Notes: generated from the sequence alone by a model not told the origin. A DNA stretch of 64,000 nt from Portulaca oleracea (GCA_029582165.1 CM055877.1:38532249-38596248); one strand, 5' to 3'; shown: positions 43,703-54,810, counted from the stretch's first letter. A program made the numbers and translations.

Positions 43703-45932
43703 TTGTGCATTCATGTTGCCAAAGAATTGAGACAGATGCTAAGACTACCTTCAAGAGCTTCATTGTTTTGTATTGTATGTAGGTTGCTAAGTGTGTTTGG
43801 GTTACTCCACCAAATCTATCTACCTTCTTATCCCAACAATCCCTCTTAAAGCACTGCGAGTATGTCCCCATTCTATTTCATTCATTTACATGTGTTGTTT
43901 GTTGGGAGGATGATGGATTGTAGTGTTTGAGTAATTAGTGCGACCAGTTTTGATGTCTTGCTAATTCATTCATTCTTGCTAAAGTTGTGGTTGTTGAGTG
44001 ATTTTGCATAGTTGGTTCTTGAATTATATCTTTGGTGACAAAGTTCAAAGCTTGCATATATTGTTCATTTGGGACAATGAACATTCTAAGCATGGGGGAG
44101 GTGTGTTTCCCACTCATTGAATTATGAGGTGTGCTCAATTGGTATCATGTTGGATATAGTTGATGCATATAGTGAAAGTGGTTGTGAAGTGATTTGTTCG
44201 GCATGTGTTGAGCACGGTGGCATGCTTATCTTAGTTGTACTTAGGTCATTCACTTACATTCATTTGCATAGTGCATGGTGATTACAAAGTGAAGTGGGAT
44301 GTTTTTAAGCACTCAAGGTACATTTTCAATACCCCTTCGCTTTAGTTTTCGCTTTTATAGCTTTCTTAGGTAATTTATTGCTTTCTTAGTAATTTTTTTC
44401 TATTGCTTTCAATAAAAAAAGCGGAAATCCATTGTTTCTTGGCTTGGTTGTTGGTTTCAAAAACCCCTACTAATGTTCAAGGGATGATTTCTTTGTTGGT
44501 TTAGCGTAATTATGTATAATGGGAAGTATGGTTTGGCTTGGATGATGTGAGAAACTTGTTGTATGTTTGTTTTGAGGAGATCATTGTCTTGTGTGTGACT
44601 CATTTACTTTTGAAAGTCCCTTGTGCATGATGGTGAATTCTTGTGTTTGGTACATAAAAGGAACTAGTTGCAGTGATTGTGGTAGGAATGAACCCGTGAG
44701 GTCTTTTTTGAGCCTAATAGACTATCATTTTTATAGCCTCACGTTCCTTGTGTGTGTATAACTGTCCTATGTGTGTAAACTCTAGAACTTAGCTTGTTTT
44801 CTCTTTGAGGACATACTTGACACTTGCTTGATGATCAACATGATTGAAGCCCATTTTTGTAGCCACTACGCCAAATAGTCACCCTACCTTTTATCATTTT
44901 TTGTTAGTCTATGTTATGCCCTAACCCACATTGCGCTTCAGCTATTTCTAGCCTTGGGCCTTCCATCCTTTTCATATCCCCTTTGCCAAGCATTTAAACA
45001 ACACTTCGTGGGCGAGAGTATCTTTTGGCTATGATACACTGGTGTTGGCTGTTTTTTGGTGAATTGTGAAGGGAAGAGTTTCTTAATGTGAATTTAGTTA
45101 GAACTTCTCTCGAAAAACGATTGGGTTTGATGCGATTTTCCTTGGGGTGAATCAATAGTTGTATTTTGACTCATGTCACTCGATATGCTTTTTAATGTTA
45201 AAAAAAGAGAAGAAACATAAAAAAAGGAAGGAAAAAAAAGAAGAAAAAAAAGAAAGAAAAAAAAAGTATATAGTCAAAAGAGGGAAAAAAACAAAAGAAA
45301 AAAAAAGAAAGCTTAGCTAGTTAATAGTTTTGAATAAAGTGTGTGACATGAGTAGTTCTCAATGTCTTTCCCCCATGGCTGAGTTGGAAGTATTGTTCAA
45401 CCTTGGTTATTAACTCTACATTTCCCAAATTATTTTCCCCTCATTTCCCTAGCCTAACCCCGTTACAACCTTATGAGAGTCCTCATGACTCTGATTCTTG
45501 CTTGTTGTCCATAGTGGTGAAGAATGAGTTCCTTGCCAAGCCTAAGGTAGTGCACACGCATTAAGATAGTGTTTGAGTGAAACCGCATATTTTCTTCAAA
45601 CACAAGAGGGGAGTGTTTGCGCATACCCTAAAGCGAGGTCCTACCGATTCCAACTAGTTCGCCAATCACTTGAATGAACTTGAATTGAATGTAGGGTCAA
45701 GATTGAGTGAATGTTTTTGCGACGTGCTTTGTGATCTTTGAAATGAAATGCAACTTTGTTTTGATTTGAATTTGAGCCTTGCCAAGCGACCTATTATATG
45801 CCTTTGCTCTTGACTACCTAGTTTTATACCTTGTTCAAAAGCGGGGAGGCTCCTCTAAAGGTTTTTTATTTCTCCCCCGGTACTTCATGATGAGTCTTGC
45901 TTGGAGACAAGCAAGGTTTAAGCATGGGGGAT
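43703..45932 (+). other. Athila-like 3' non-coding region and PPT
   Basis: No gene is seen. A PPT-like AGCATGGGGGAGG lies at 44090 and the true PPT AGCATGGGGG at 45921-45930, directly before the 3' LTR. A long A/G-only tract occupies 45200-45312. The second Athila-like element has a similar purine tract (51073-51142). Confidence 0.5.
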
Positions 45933-47093
45933 TGTTAAACCTCAGTTTTACCACTTTTTACCCCGATTTTTATTGTCTTATTGAACTTATCTAAGTCATT
46001 TAATATAAGTTTAATAGTGATTTTTGTCATCTTTACTAATTGAGAATAATTTGTTTAATTGTCTTATTTAAAGGTAATTTTGACATAAGTGATGATGTCA
46101 CAGAAGGTGAAAGATTGGAATTAAGGAGCAAAGGAAGCCAACACAGTCGCGCCAAAAAATTAGAAGCAAAGTTGAGATTTCCAGTTTGGCACATCTGGGT
46201 GTGCCAATCGACACAGGCACCCGTGCCAGATTGCAGTATTTAGTTTTAACTAGTTTTATTAATTAGAAGGAGGACAGTTTTTCATTCTACGTTGTTTTCA
46301 GTTTTCTAGTTTCTCTCTAAGGCTTAAAGGGAGGTTTCTCCCTAAGCCCTAGTTCTAGGTTTAGATTTCCATTGAAGAATTTAGGTTAGATTATGAATTC
46401 AAGAAGGAGATTGAATTTGGCTTTCAATTCAAGACTAAGTTCTTCTATCCCTTTCTCTCTATTTTCTCCTATGTTAATTTCTTGTTAGTTTTATGTTTTT
46501 TGGGTTTTGATTGATGTGTTTGATGATGAATTAATCTTGTTTTAGTCCTAATCTATCTAAATTCAGTTTGTAGTTGGAGGTTTTCTCATGCCCACCATCT
46601 GTTTGATGAAATGCTCGAGAGAGTGTTCATATGTTTTTCTTAGGCAATTGATTTATGCTAAGAGGTAAGGTTAATTTGCTAGCGTGGGTAGAGAAAATAG
46701 TTAGGATTTATGACATGAGAATAGTCAAATTCTAACTAGGTCTAGGGTTGTTATTCTTGTAGTTTAATTAGACTAACTCCATGAGATTAGGTAGTTAGAA
46801 TAGTTAGACTAGCCCTTGACCCTCGAGAGAGGGCTTTGGTGAGCTTTAATGGTGCAACCGATCACTCTTAATTGCTTGTTTAGAATTGGTAGATTAGGTT
46901 ATCCATATGGATTAGTTGTTGAATATTGATTTTGCAGCCTGAACATCTTTTATTGCTTTTGTAATCTTTAGTTTGATCACCACCACCACCATCCCTTGTT
47001 TATCTACCTGACTTGAAAAACTTGAGTCCGCTCTGAGTACCTAGAACACAACTCCCTGAGACCGACAACCGTACTCCCAAAAGTACGACAACA
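45933..47093 (+). repeat. Athila-like 3' LTR
   Basis: 1,161 bp, TGTTAAACCTC to TACGACAACA. Hairpins: TTGGCACA/TGTGCCAA with a 6-base loop (46186-46207, perfect 8-bp stem) and GGCAC-CC-GTGCC (46216-46227), just before a weak TATA-like TATTTAG (about 46237). Confidence 0.92.
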
Positions 47094-47281
47094 ACCTGTG
47101 ATAATGAGGAAGGTCGCGGGTCCTTCCCATTTTCTGTTGGGCTGAGAGCGCGTTCTGGGCCTGTCTTGAAATTGAGCAAGGTCCCATCGCCTTCTAATTT
47201 TCTTGAGTATGGTCCCGCTATGTTTGCCCAATCTTCTCGGGTGAGATTTACCGGTACAAAATTCGGCGTCTTCACAGCCAG
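47094..47281 (-). repeat. Tat/Ogre-like LTR 'C', right part
   Basis: Resumes LTR C after the Athila-like insertion. The minus-strand LTR start is TGTGAAGACGCCGAATTTTG, with the GTACCGGTAAATC block. Hairpin GGAAGG/CCTTCC (47108-47127, perfect 6-bp stem). The first ~85 bp resemble 35297-35379, so LTR C holds two diverged copies of a hairpin-plus-GGGCTG unit. Confidence 0.6.
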
Positions 47282-48667
47282 AAAACCCTAGTGAGGAAAA
47301 CGAAGGAGACCTTCTTGGAACAAATAACTCAGTTGATATTTACAAGACGTTCTTGGAGAAACTTTCGAGCAATGAATATTAACAAAGTACGAAGGATATC
47401 CGAACAGACAGAGGCCTTGAGAAGGGAATTATTCGAAACGTTAGGAGTGCAACAGTGGGAGGATATCGGAATTAATAACTTTGGGCTCATTGTAGACACA
47501 AGAGACTGAAATGTGGAGAGACAAGGAGGAACTAATGAAGTTGGTACAATGGTAGAGATTCTGATTTTTTATGAACAGATTGTCCATCGTGTAGGTGCTG
47601 AAGAGAACTTAGAGAATGAACCAAGTGTTAATGTTCAATGTTTAGACAGGGGTTTTGATGTACTAGGGTCAGAAACGTTTAGCGAAAACAATGAGGAAGA
47701 CAATCAACAAAGTTGTTCACCAGTTGATAGTCTTCAAGAGACTAGGAAAATTGTAGCTCAAAAAGTGGTCCGCTTTGGACAGGAGGCGGGTTTCATGAAA
47801 CCTCAACATAACTTGGACGCAACTGCTTATTTTGAAGAGAAACTTACTACGTAGATAAAAAGAAAGAAGAACAAAAAGAAGATAGGTTGCTACAATTAAG
47901 AAGAGAGTCATACATTGAAAGCCTGGGGCGTTGGTTTGAATCATTGGAAATTGTAGGTTGGGTCTTAGGTGAACAAAAATGATGGTTGAAGGGTTGCTTA
48001 ATATGATGTTGGCCTAAGGGGATTGCAGCATTATCTATTGTTGCTGTTGTTGTTGTTTGTAACAAATCTGAGCTTGTGAAGGTGGAAGATGGTTGATACT
48101 TTGCTGAGAATTTTTCAACAAATTTCATTAGTATACATGTGTTTATTTCCTTGACAGCGATGGTGGGGTGAGGAGAAAATGTTGATCCTGTGAAGGTGGC
48201 TTTCGGACCAGTTGTTATGATACTAACTTGTTTGGAGGATGATAGTTATGGAGTGGGTGGAGTAAAACTGCTTGTGCAAGAAGAAATGGAGGATTATACT
48301 TCTGGATTGGGTGGAGTAAATCTGATTGTGAAAGAAGAAATGGAGGGTGATGAATCTTTGATGTGTGAAATTTGGGTTTCAGAATTGCATGGATAAAGCA
48401 AATGTCAACCATAAAGTGAAAAATGAGGGGACAAGACATTTGAGGTTGATTTATGCTTAGAGTGTTTTGGTAGGTATGACTTTGGTAGAGTTTGGCATTT
48501 TTTGTGGTTGTTGTAGGTTTCGCTGTTTGTTCACTACGCCATTTTGAAGTGGGTGAGCCAATGTTTTGAGCTTTGTTATATGCTCGATTTTGTCTTTGTG
48601 CTCACTCGCACTTTAATCGTTTAAATAAAATGGGCCTATCCCGCTAATTATCAAAAAAAAAAAAAAA
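47282..48667 (+). other. Unidentified sequence ending in AATAAA and A15
   Basis: Short unrelated-looking frames (47291-47509, 47513-47854, 48190-48396) match nothing I know. The end is telling: AATAAA at 48624-48629, then 23 bases, then 15 A (48653-48667). That is the 3' end of a polyadenylated transcript, so this is probably a retroposed copy (LINE 3' end or processed pseudogene) inserted next to Athila-like sequence. The 5' limit and any target duplication are not clear. Confidence 0.4.
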
Positions 48668-49848
48668 GATGAGAGTGAAAAGCTTAGTGACGCGGTTGAT
48701 AAGATTAAGAGAGAGAAAGACCTTGAGAGTAAGCCTTCGAAGGAGGAAATCGAAGCCCGACCTTCACCACCACCTCATGTTTACACACCACCACTTCCCT
48801 TTCCTCAAAAGTTTGCTAAGGCTAAGGTAGAAGTTAAATTTGGCAAGTTCTTAAATGTTTTAGCAATTGAATGTGAATGTGTCGTTTCTTATTGTTTTAT
48901 CTCAAATGCCTTTGTATACAAAGTTTTTAAAAGAAATCCTTTCCAAAAAGAGGAAAATTGATGAGATTAAGGAAATTGCTTTGACTGAGGAGTGTGGTTG
49001 TGTGGTTCTTAACAAGCTTACTCATAAGCTTAAGGACCCAGGAAGCTTTAATATTCCATTTGGCCTAGGTAGTTTGACCGTTGATCAAGCTTTATGTGAT
49101 GTAGGTTCAAGTGTAAACTTAATACCCTATTCTTTGTATAGACGGTTGAACCTAGGAGAATTGAGACCAACTACCATGTCATTGCAAATGGCAGACTGTT
49201 CCATTAAGTACCCTAAGGGTATCTTGGAGGACTTTCCCCTTAAGGTGGGTGAGTGTTTATGTGCCAATTGACTTTGTTATTCTTGACATGTCCGAGGACT
49301 CCCGCACTCAAATCATTTTGGGGAGACTTTTCTTAGCTACTGTAGGGTGTGTCATTAATGTAAAATGTGGAAAGATGAAGTTTAGAATAGGGGAACATGA
49401 ACTTGAATATGATTTATTCCCTGATGTTGCGCCACGTGAAGTTTCCCCTTACTTTGGTGTTAATGTGCTTTGTGAAAAAGATGAGAATGTTGGTGATTTA
49501 GTTCATAAAGATCATGATGAGCGTGTGCGTGTTGAAGAGAGTGACAAACTTGAAAAATCTCACATTAATCTTGTTGAAAATCCCTGTGGTTTGATTATTG
49601 AAAAAGGCCATGAACTTGGTGATGTAAAGGTGGGATAAAAGAAACTTTGCCCCCACCTAACATCATCAAGAACGTGCTAATACTATTAATAAGGGTATTT
49701 TTAGTGAGTTTTTCAGGTTTGATGATGGTGATCCCTCCATTTCTGAAGGAGGTGATAAGTTTGACCCGTGTTGTACGGTCTATTTGGAGATTTTTAGAGG
49801 TACTTTGGATAATGGAGCTCCTAAAGCCTTTGGCCATGGAGTTATAGA
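48668..49848 (+). pseudogene. Athila-type gag C-terminus and aspartic protease
   Basis: Frames include KEEIEARPSPPPHVYTPPLPFPQKF (about 48740-48810), then from 48867 the Athila signature LPLYTKFLKEILSKKRKIDEI, TEECGCVVLNKL and the protease core ALCDVGSSVNLIPYSLYRRLNLGEL. PIDFVILDMSEDSRTQIILGRLFLAT follows in another frame (49249 on). At least two frameshifts (about 48850-48870 and 49245-49260) break it. In Athila the protease is normally followed by reverse transcriptase; here an acidic segment and stops follow, then a short relic (FDDGDPSISEGGDKFDP, about 49718) ending near 49894. Confidence 0.75.
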
Positions 49849-49894
49849 TTTACTCACCGGGTTGAAAGGTACCTTGTCTAGCTTAGGACGTTAA

Positions 49895-50089
49895 ACAAGC
49901 GCTTCTTGGGAGGCAACCTAAGCTTTTACGGTTTTATTTTCATTTTTAGGATTTTTCCATATTTATTTTGATTTTTCTAGAATTTATTTTGATTTTTCTA
50001 AAATTGTTAGGATTTTTCCTTAATATGTTTTGATTTTCTAGGATTTTTATTTTAATTTCTTGAATTTTCTTTTTGAGGCATTAGTTGTA

Positions 50090-50165
<76 letters not shown>

Positions 50166-51892
50166 TGAAAATTTGAGACGAAAAAAATCTGAAATAAATA
50201 AGTGAAGAAAGAGAGGAGAAAAAGAAAAGAAACGAGAGAAGAGAAGAGATTGAAAACAATGAAAGTGAGAATAAAAAATAGAAAATTCAGCAAATTAAAC
50301 AAAATTGAAAAAAGAAGAAAAAAGAAAAAAAATTAGGATAGGTTAGTATTAGTGAATAAAAACCTCTCCGATGAAGAATTAAAGCTAGATAAGTTTTATT
50401 TTGATTTGATTTAGTCTTGTATAGCCCTTTTGTGAATTAAAGTTTTGAAAAGAGTTTGTGAAAACTTAGAGAGTTTAGAATTATACTTTCAAATTGATGT
50501 TGATTGCTTTTTCTATGATCTTTTGGAATGAGTTTAGCATATATTCATCTTTTTGAGCTAGGGTTATTTGAGAGCTTTAAGCCGTCAGACCACTTGAGCC
50601 TTAAATGAGTAATCATTTTTATTAGTCTCATATTTCCATGTGTGACTCATCTGTAGTTTTCATTCTTTAGAACTTGCAATGTATTTCTTTGAAACTGTAT
50701 TTTTGCTATTGATAATATGATAGAGGCATTCTTTTGTATATATAAGCTACCTAGCCAAAAAGACCACCCTTTTTATATGTGAATATCCGCTTTAAACCCT
50801 CTTTTAGCCTTTAATAACTCTTTCTTTTGATTACCTATATCAATAGCCATGGCCAAATATTTAATTCTCTACGCTTAAGCCTATGCATGGAGTGTTAGAG
50901 TGTGAACAGTTGGGTTTATTGTGGTGTTTTTTGTGGTTTGGATTTTGTTGGGGATATTATGAAATTGAGAAATCTTGAGGTTATTCCCCACAGTAGCTTG
51001 ATATGGGTTGAGTTGGAATTTTCCTTACTATTGTATATACTTTTGTTTTGAGTTGTAATTCAATTTCGAAACTTAAAAAAAAAAGGGAAAAAAGCAAAAA
51101 GTAAAAAAAAAAACAGAGAAAAATGAAAAAGAAAAGAAGAAATAAAGTGTTAAGTAGTTTGTTAGTTTGTTTTCTTTGATTTGAGGCAATTTCCACTTGA
51201 TTATGGGATGCGTTGTTGTGAATATAAGGTGTGAGAGATTTATATGAATAATTTGGTGAGGTTTATACTCCAAGTTTAGGCTTTTAGCTCCACTTCTCCA
51301 AATTATATTTCCACGTACTTCTTACCTTTAACCTTAGCCCCGATACAACTCATTTAAAAGTCTTCTTGATTATCATTGTACATTGCATAACTAGCGGTAG
51401 AGATTGAGATTATTTGCGAGCATAAGGTAGAATGTTGCTTTGTGATTGAGTATTGAGTGTACCTTTATCGATTTATTTACATTCATACATCATACACATG
51501 AGAGGAGTGATTCACATTCCCTAAAGTGAGTTGCTCTCAATTTACCTATTTTCATCCTTATTGTGTGCTTGCTTGTTTCACTTGAGATTAGAGAGGTGAT
51601 TATTTAATCATGATAAGTATAGTTTTTGTAAATCTTTCTATGGTTTCATTTTATCTTGTATATAGACTTTCTTTAATACTTGGCTATGCTTGATTAAGTT
51701 TGATTAATTGAATGTCTTATCGATACTTTCCTAAGGAGATTTGTAAATAACATTTCGTTTTTATTTTCGTTTTCCTTTGAAACTTTTTCTTTTTCTGAGT
51801 CATTTTGCACTGTTGATTTTCTCTTTTCGTTCTTTTCTTTGTTTTCCATTTTATTTGTGAGTTTAGCCTTGCTTAGGGACAAGCAAGGTGTA
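49895..51892 (+). other. Athila-like 3' non-coding region
   Basis: Begins TTAAACAAGCGCTTCTTGGGAGGCAACCTAAG, a stretch I associate with the end of Athila coding regions. It then holds repeated GATTTTTCTAGAATTTATTTT-like units (49955-50045), an (AT)n microsatellite, and A/G tracts at 50166-50335 and 51073-51142. No gene is seen. Confidence 0.5.
50092..50164. repeat. (AT)n microsatellite
   Basis: About 36 uninterrupted AT dinucleotides, likely highly variable in length. Confidence 0.98.
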
Positions 51893-51906
51893 AGCATGGG
51901 GGGATT

Positions 51907-54183
51907 TGATGAGTGTGATTTATATACATTTGAACTTGGATGATGTAGAGTAGAGTTGGGTGATTTTCGATATGATTGTATTATTTTTATAATCGGATTC
52001 TTTATTTTATGGTTGGTTGAAGTTCAGTGTAATTTTTTAGGAAATTGGAGTATAATTGAAGAAATCAAGCTCAAATCAAGTGTAAGAGTCCAAATGGATC
52101 ACAAATTAAAGAAGAAATCAACCCCAAATGCCCAAACTTAAGCCCAATACGTCAAAGAAGGCTTCCAGGGCGCAACACGGGTGCCTAAAATGCCAACACG
52201 ACCGGTTTCAGGGTCTAGAAACCTCAAAATCATGTTGTTGTGGGCAACACGACACATGGCAAGGCAACGCGGGTCGTGTTGGGGTCAACACGGACCGTGT
52301 AGACCTGACACCGTCTTGGCCCTAGTTTATGACAAAATCTCGTTTTAATTGCTCTTAATTGCTATATAATGGCGATTCGACTGTTTTGTTCGTCATTCAA
52401 GTCATGTCATTACCCCCTCACAGCCATATTGATCACCACTATCACCCATTCCATCAACATTTATAATAGTACAAGATTGAGAAATATTATTGAAGTTCGA
52501 AGATCGATTCCCGAGTTTTCCACAAAAGTGGAGGAGAAAAAGTTCCCGCGGATCATCAAGCAAGCAAGGATTGATTTTCATCTCGATTTATTTCTCTTTC
52601 TTATAGTTTTTCATTCTTTCTAGTATAGACTTTTATATGTTCTGTAGTTTGAACATGAGTAGTGAGTAGTTTTAATTAGTTTAGAGGAAAAGCCCGTTTT
52701 GATGCTTTCATGAATTGAGTTTCGTTGGATTGAACAAGTATTAATCTAGTTTGAATGCATTTAATTTATCCTTTAATTATGTGTGTCATTGTTTTTTGAT
52801 TGGCCATCAATATTATGAATTAGATTATTTAGTGAAGTACCGAAAAGTGAATTTCGAAATCGGAACCCTTAGGATTAAACTAATTACGAAATGAACAAGA
52901 TATAGAGTGTAGAAACTATGAGAACCTCCAACCACTGCCGTTGAGGACCTCCAACACTCCCGTCAGTTTTGTTTGAATGAGCAAAATCACAAATAATCAG
53001 GGCAGTATCCTAGCATATATTATCTCACTATATCCGAATATTATCTAGATGTTCACACTGATTTATACACTTTCCCTTGCAGAAAGGCAATCCCACAAGT
53101 TTCCAAAGAATTGAAGATTGAAGACCAAGTGAAGATAGGAAAGTATCTATCAACAAGGAAAGGCAAGACTAAACTGTTGGAGCTTAAATAGTCTTGTGCA
53201 TCCTGTATGGAGAATCAGTCGATTTCACGCAAGTGATCAAGTGAGGAAATCTTATGAGATTTTTGAGTGTGTAGTAAAAAAGTCCTTGGTGAGTTAAGTA
53301 GCCAGTAAGGTACTTTTGATGAGGTGTAACCAACGACCTTGGTGAGTGTTCCGTGTAGCCAAATATGTTGGTAAGTTGTTGTGTAGCAGAACCTTGAAGT
53401 GCTAAAGCTTTGTGAGTTTGATCTATATTGTAATCCTTTATGTTCATCTCTACCTCATCTGTGAGGCCCCTCTACATCCTTCATCTGCCTCGTCCAAGAG
53501 AAAGGCTCCTCTACAGAAACTCATTCTGAGTTTTCTGGTTCTGTAAGCAGTCATCAAGGACCTCACTGTCATGATTCTGCTGAGTTCTCTAACCTCCTCT
53601 ATTTCTATTGTACCCCAGCTTATCTAATAAAGAAGTATTATTCAATTCAATCAAGTGTTATTAACGTCCTTGTGTTGATAAAGTGCATAAATTTTTATAC
53701 AACCCTATTCACACCCCCCCTCCACCCTCCCCCCTCCCCCCTCTTGGATTATTTCATAGAGGATTTTGTAATTAAGGGTCTTGTGATAATTCGATCTTAA
53801 ACTTCGTTAAAATTGAAATAACCACGAAAGTAGGTGATTAATTTTATTAAGCAATCATTTCATTGCTAAAAAGCTCGCTATGAAAGACATTATGGGATTA
53901 TCGACCCTAAATTGTACCAAATTAGTGACATACTTTTTTTAATCCACTTAGGTTTTTATCCCTTGAATGTCTTTTTCCTATTGATTTTATCCCGTTATTT
54001 GCGTGAACAGTTGCTTGTTTTGCCTTTAGTAGCGACTAGAAATAGTTTTGGAATAATCCAAATCAAAACCCGATCGATTTAGCGATTACGTAGGAGGATA
54101 GTTAGGTGTGTAGTTGAGCAAAGTCCCTGCGGAAACGACCTTGATAACTACTACACTTACACCCCTGCACTTGAGGTGTATCA
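51907..54183 (+). repeat. 3' LTR 'G' of the second Athila-like element (contains a solo LTR)
   Basis: Starts TGATGAGTGTGATT right after the PPT and ends GAGGTGTATCA; the end block TCCCTGCGGAAACGACCTTG is typical of Athila-like LTR ends. Without the insertion (52908-53756 plus one TSD copy) the LTR is about 1.4 kb. TATA box TATATAAT at 52364-52371. Hairpins upstream: CAACGC/GTGTTG (52265-52281, one G.T pair) and ACACGG-A-CCGTGT (52288-52300, perfect). Confidence 0.8.
52908..53756 (+). mobile_element. Solo LTR, Copia/Sirevirus type
   Basis: 849 bp, TGTAGAAACTATG to GGATTATTTCA, with a perfect 5-bp target duplication TAGAG (52903-52907 and 53757-53761). The start resembles the Copia LTR at 572 (TGTAGAACCCAT). 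Near the 3' end it has the C-rich stretch TTCACACCCCCCC typical of such LTRs. It has no internal sequence. Confidence 0.85.
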
Positions 54184-54639
54184 ATGCTTGTAATATTTAT
54201 TGGTGAACTAAAAGGTTAAGTGTTTCGCCTTGAACGACGTACATGCACGCACTGTGGTGGTTGCCGACTCTTGGTAGTTTTATCAGGAAACACTTAGCAC
54301 ATGGACATGTGGCACGTGCACGAGCAAAGGCCAATAATAGTATACGTCTTTATTTATTTTCTAATTTCTTTTTGGATAAAATTCGGTTATACTCAAACAA
54401 TTAAATGTTTATCTTGGTGTTTGAACAATAACAAATGACTAGAAATCGGATAAAATTCATGGCCTCTATTTAATCCAACAGAAGAAAGGGAAGAGATCTA
54501 TCTTCTTCCAATTTGTCTCTTCTTTCCAGATTAGGAAAATGGCTAAGGAAATTTTCCTGTGTATGCTCTGATAGGAAAACTCATGAGGCTTACTATATCT
54601 TGGATGTGTATTTGCTAATATCTAGAGCACTCGTGATAG
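54184..54639. other. No feature recognised
   Basis: AT-rich sequence between the Athila-like LTR and the GGATCC-rich arm. No ORF or repeat is supported. Confidence 0.6.
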
Positions 54640-54810
54640 AGCAAAATAATCGGGTACCCGGATCCAGATCCAGAACTAGTTGGATCCATAGATCTGGACC
54701 CGGATCTTAGTTATCTGGATCCGGGACTGGATCCATTTCATAAATGGATCCGAGACTAGATCCTGGTATATGGATCTAGAATCGGATCCGGTATCTAGGA
54801 TCTGTATAAT
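54640..54810. repeat. GGATCC-rich arm, left
   Basis: Six GGATCC palindromes in about 170 bp, plus GGGTACCC at the outer edge and several AGATCT/AGATCC variants. It forms an inverted counterpart of 57990-58225 across the MULE. Confidence 0.7.

Larger units (their letters stand above)
35380..47093 (+). mobile_element. Non-autonomous Athila-like Gypsy element, with a nested Gypsy insertion in its 5' LTR
   Basis: The 5' LTR is in two parts (35380-35473 and about 40142-41170). A tRNA-Asp PBS follows at 41175-41192, the internal region is 41171-45932, and the 3' LTR is 45933-47093 after the PPT AGCATGGGGG. LTRs begin TGTTRAACCTC and end TACGACAACA. Flanks GCCTG (35375-35379) and ACCTG (47094-47098) are a 5-bp target duplication with one change. 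The internal region has only degenerate gag-like ORFs and non-coding sequence; no protease, reverse transcriptase or integrase is recognisable, so it depends on another element. The tRNA-Asp PBS and GGGGG-type PPT are Athila traits. Confidence 0.85.
48668..54183 (+). mobile_element. Second Athila-like element, 5'-truncated
   Basis: Gag C-terminus and protease (48668-49640), a 3' conserved stretch (49860-49925), a long non-coding region with (AT)n and purine tracts, the PPT AGCATGGGGGG (51893-51903) and a 3' LTR (51907-54183) containing a solo LTR. No reverse transcriptase or integrase lies between protease and LTR. The 5' LTR and PBS are not present in the window. Confidence 0.75.

Noticed and set aside
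50047..50302. Tyr/Ile repeat frames
   Set aside because: Translation of the (AT)n microsatellite.
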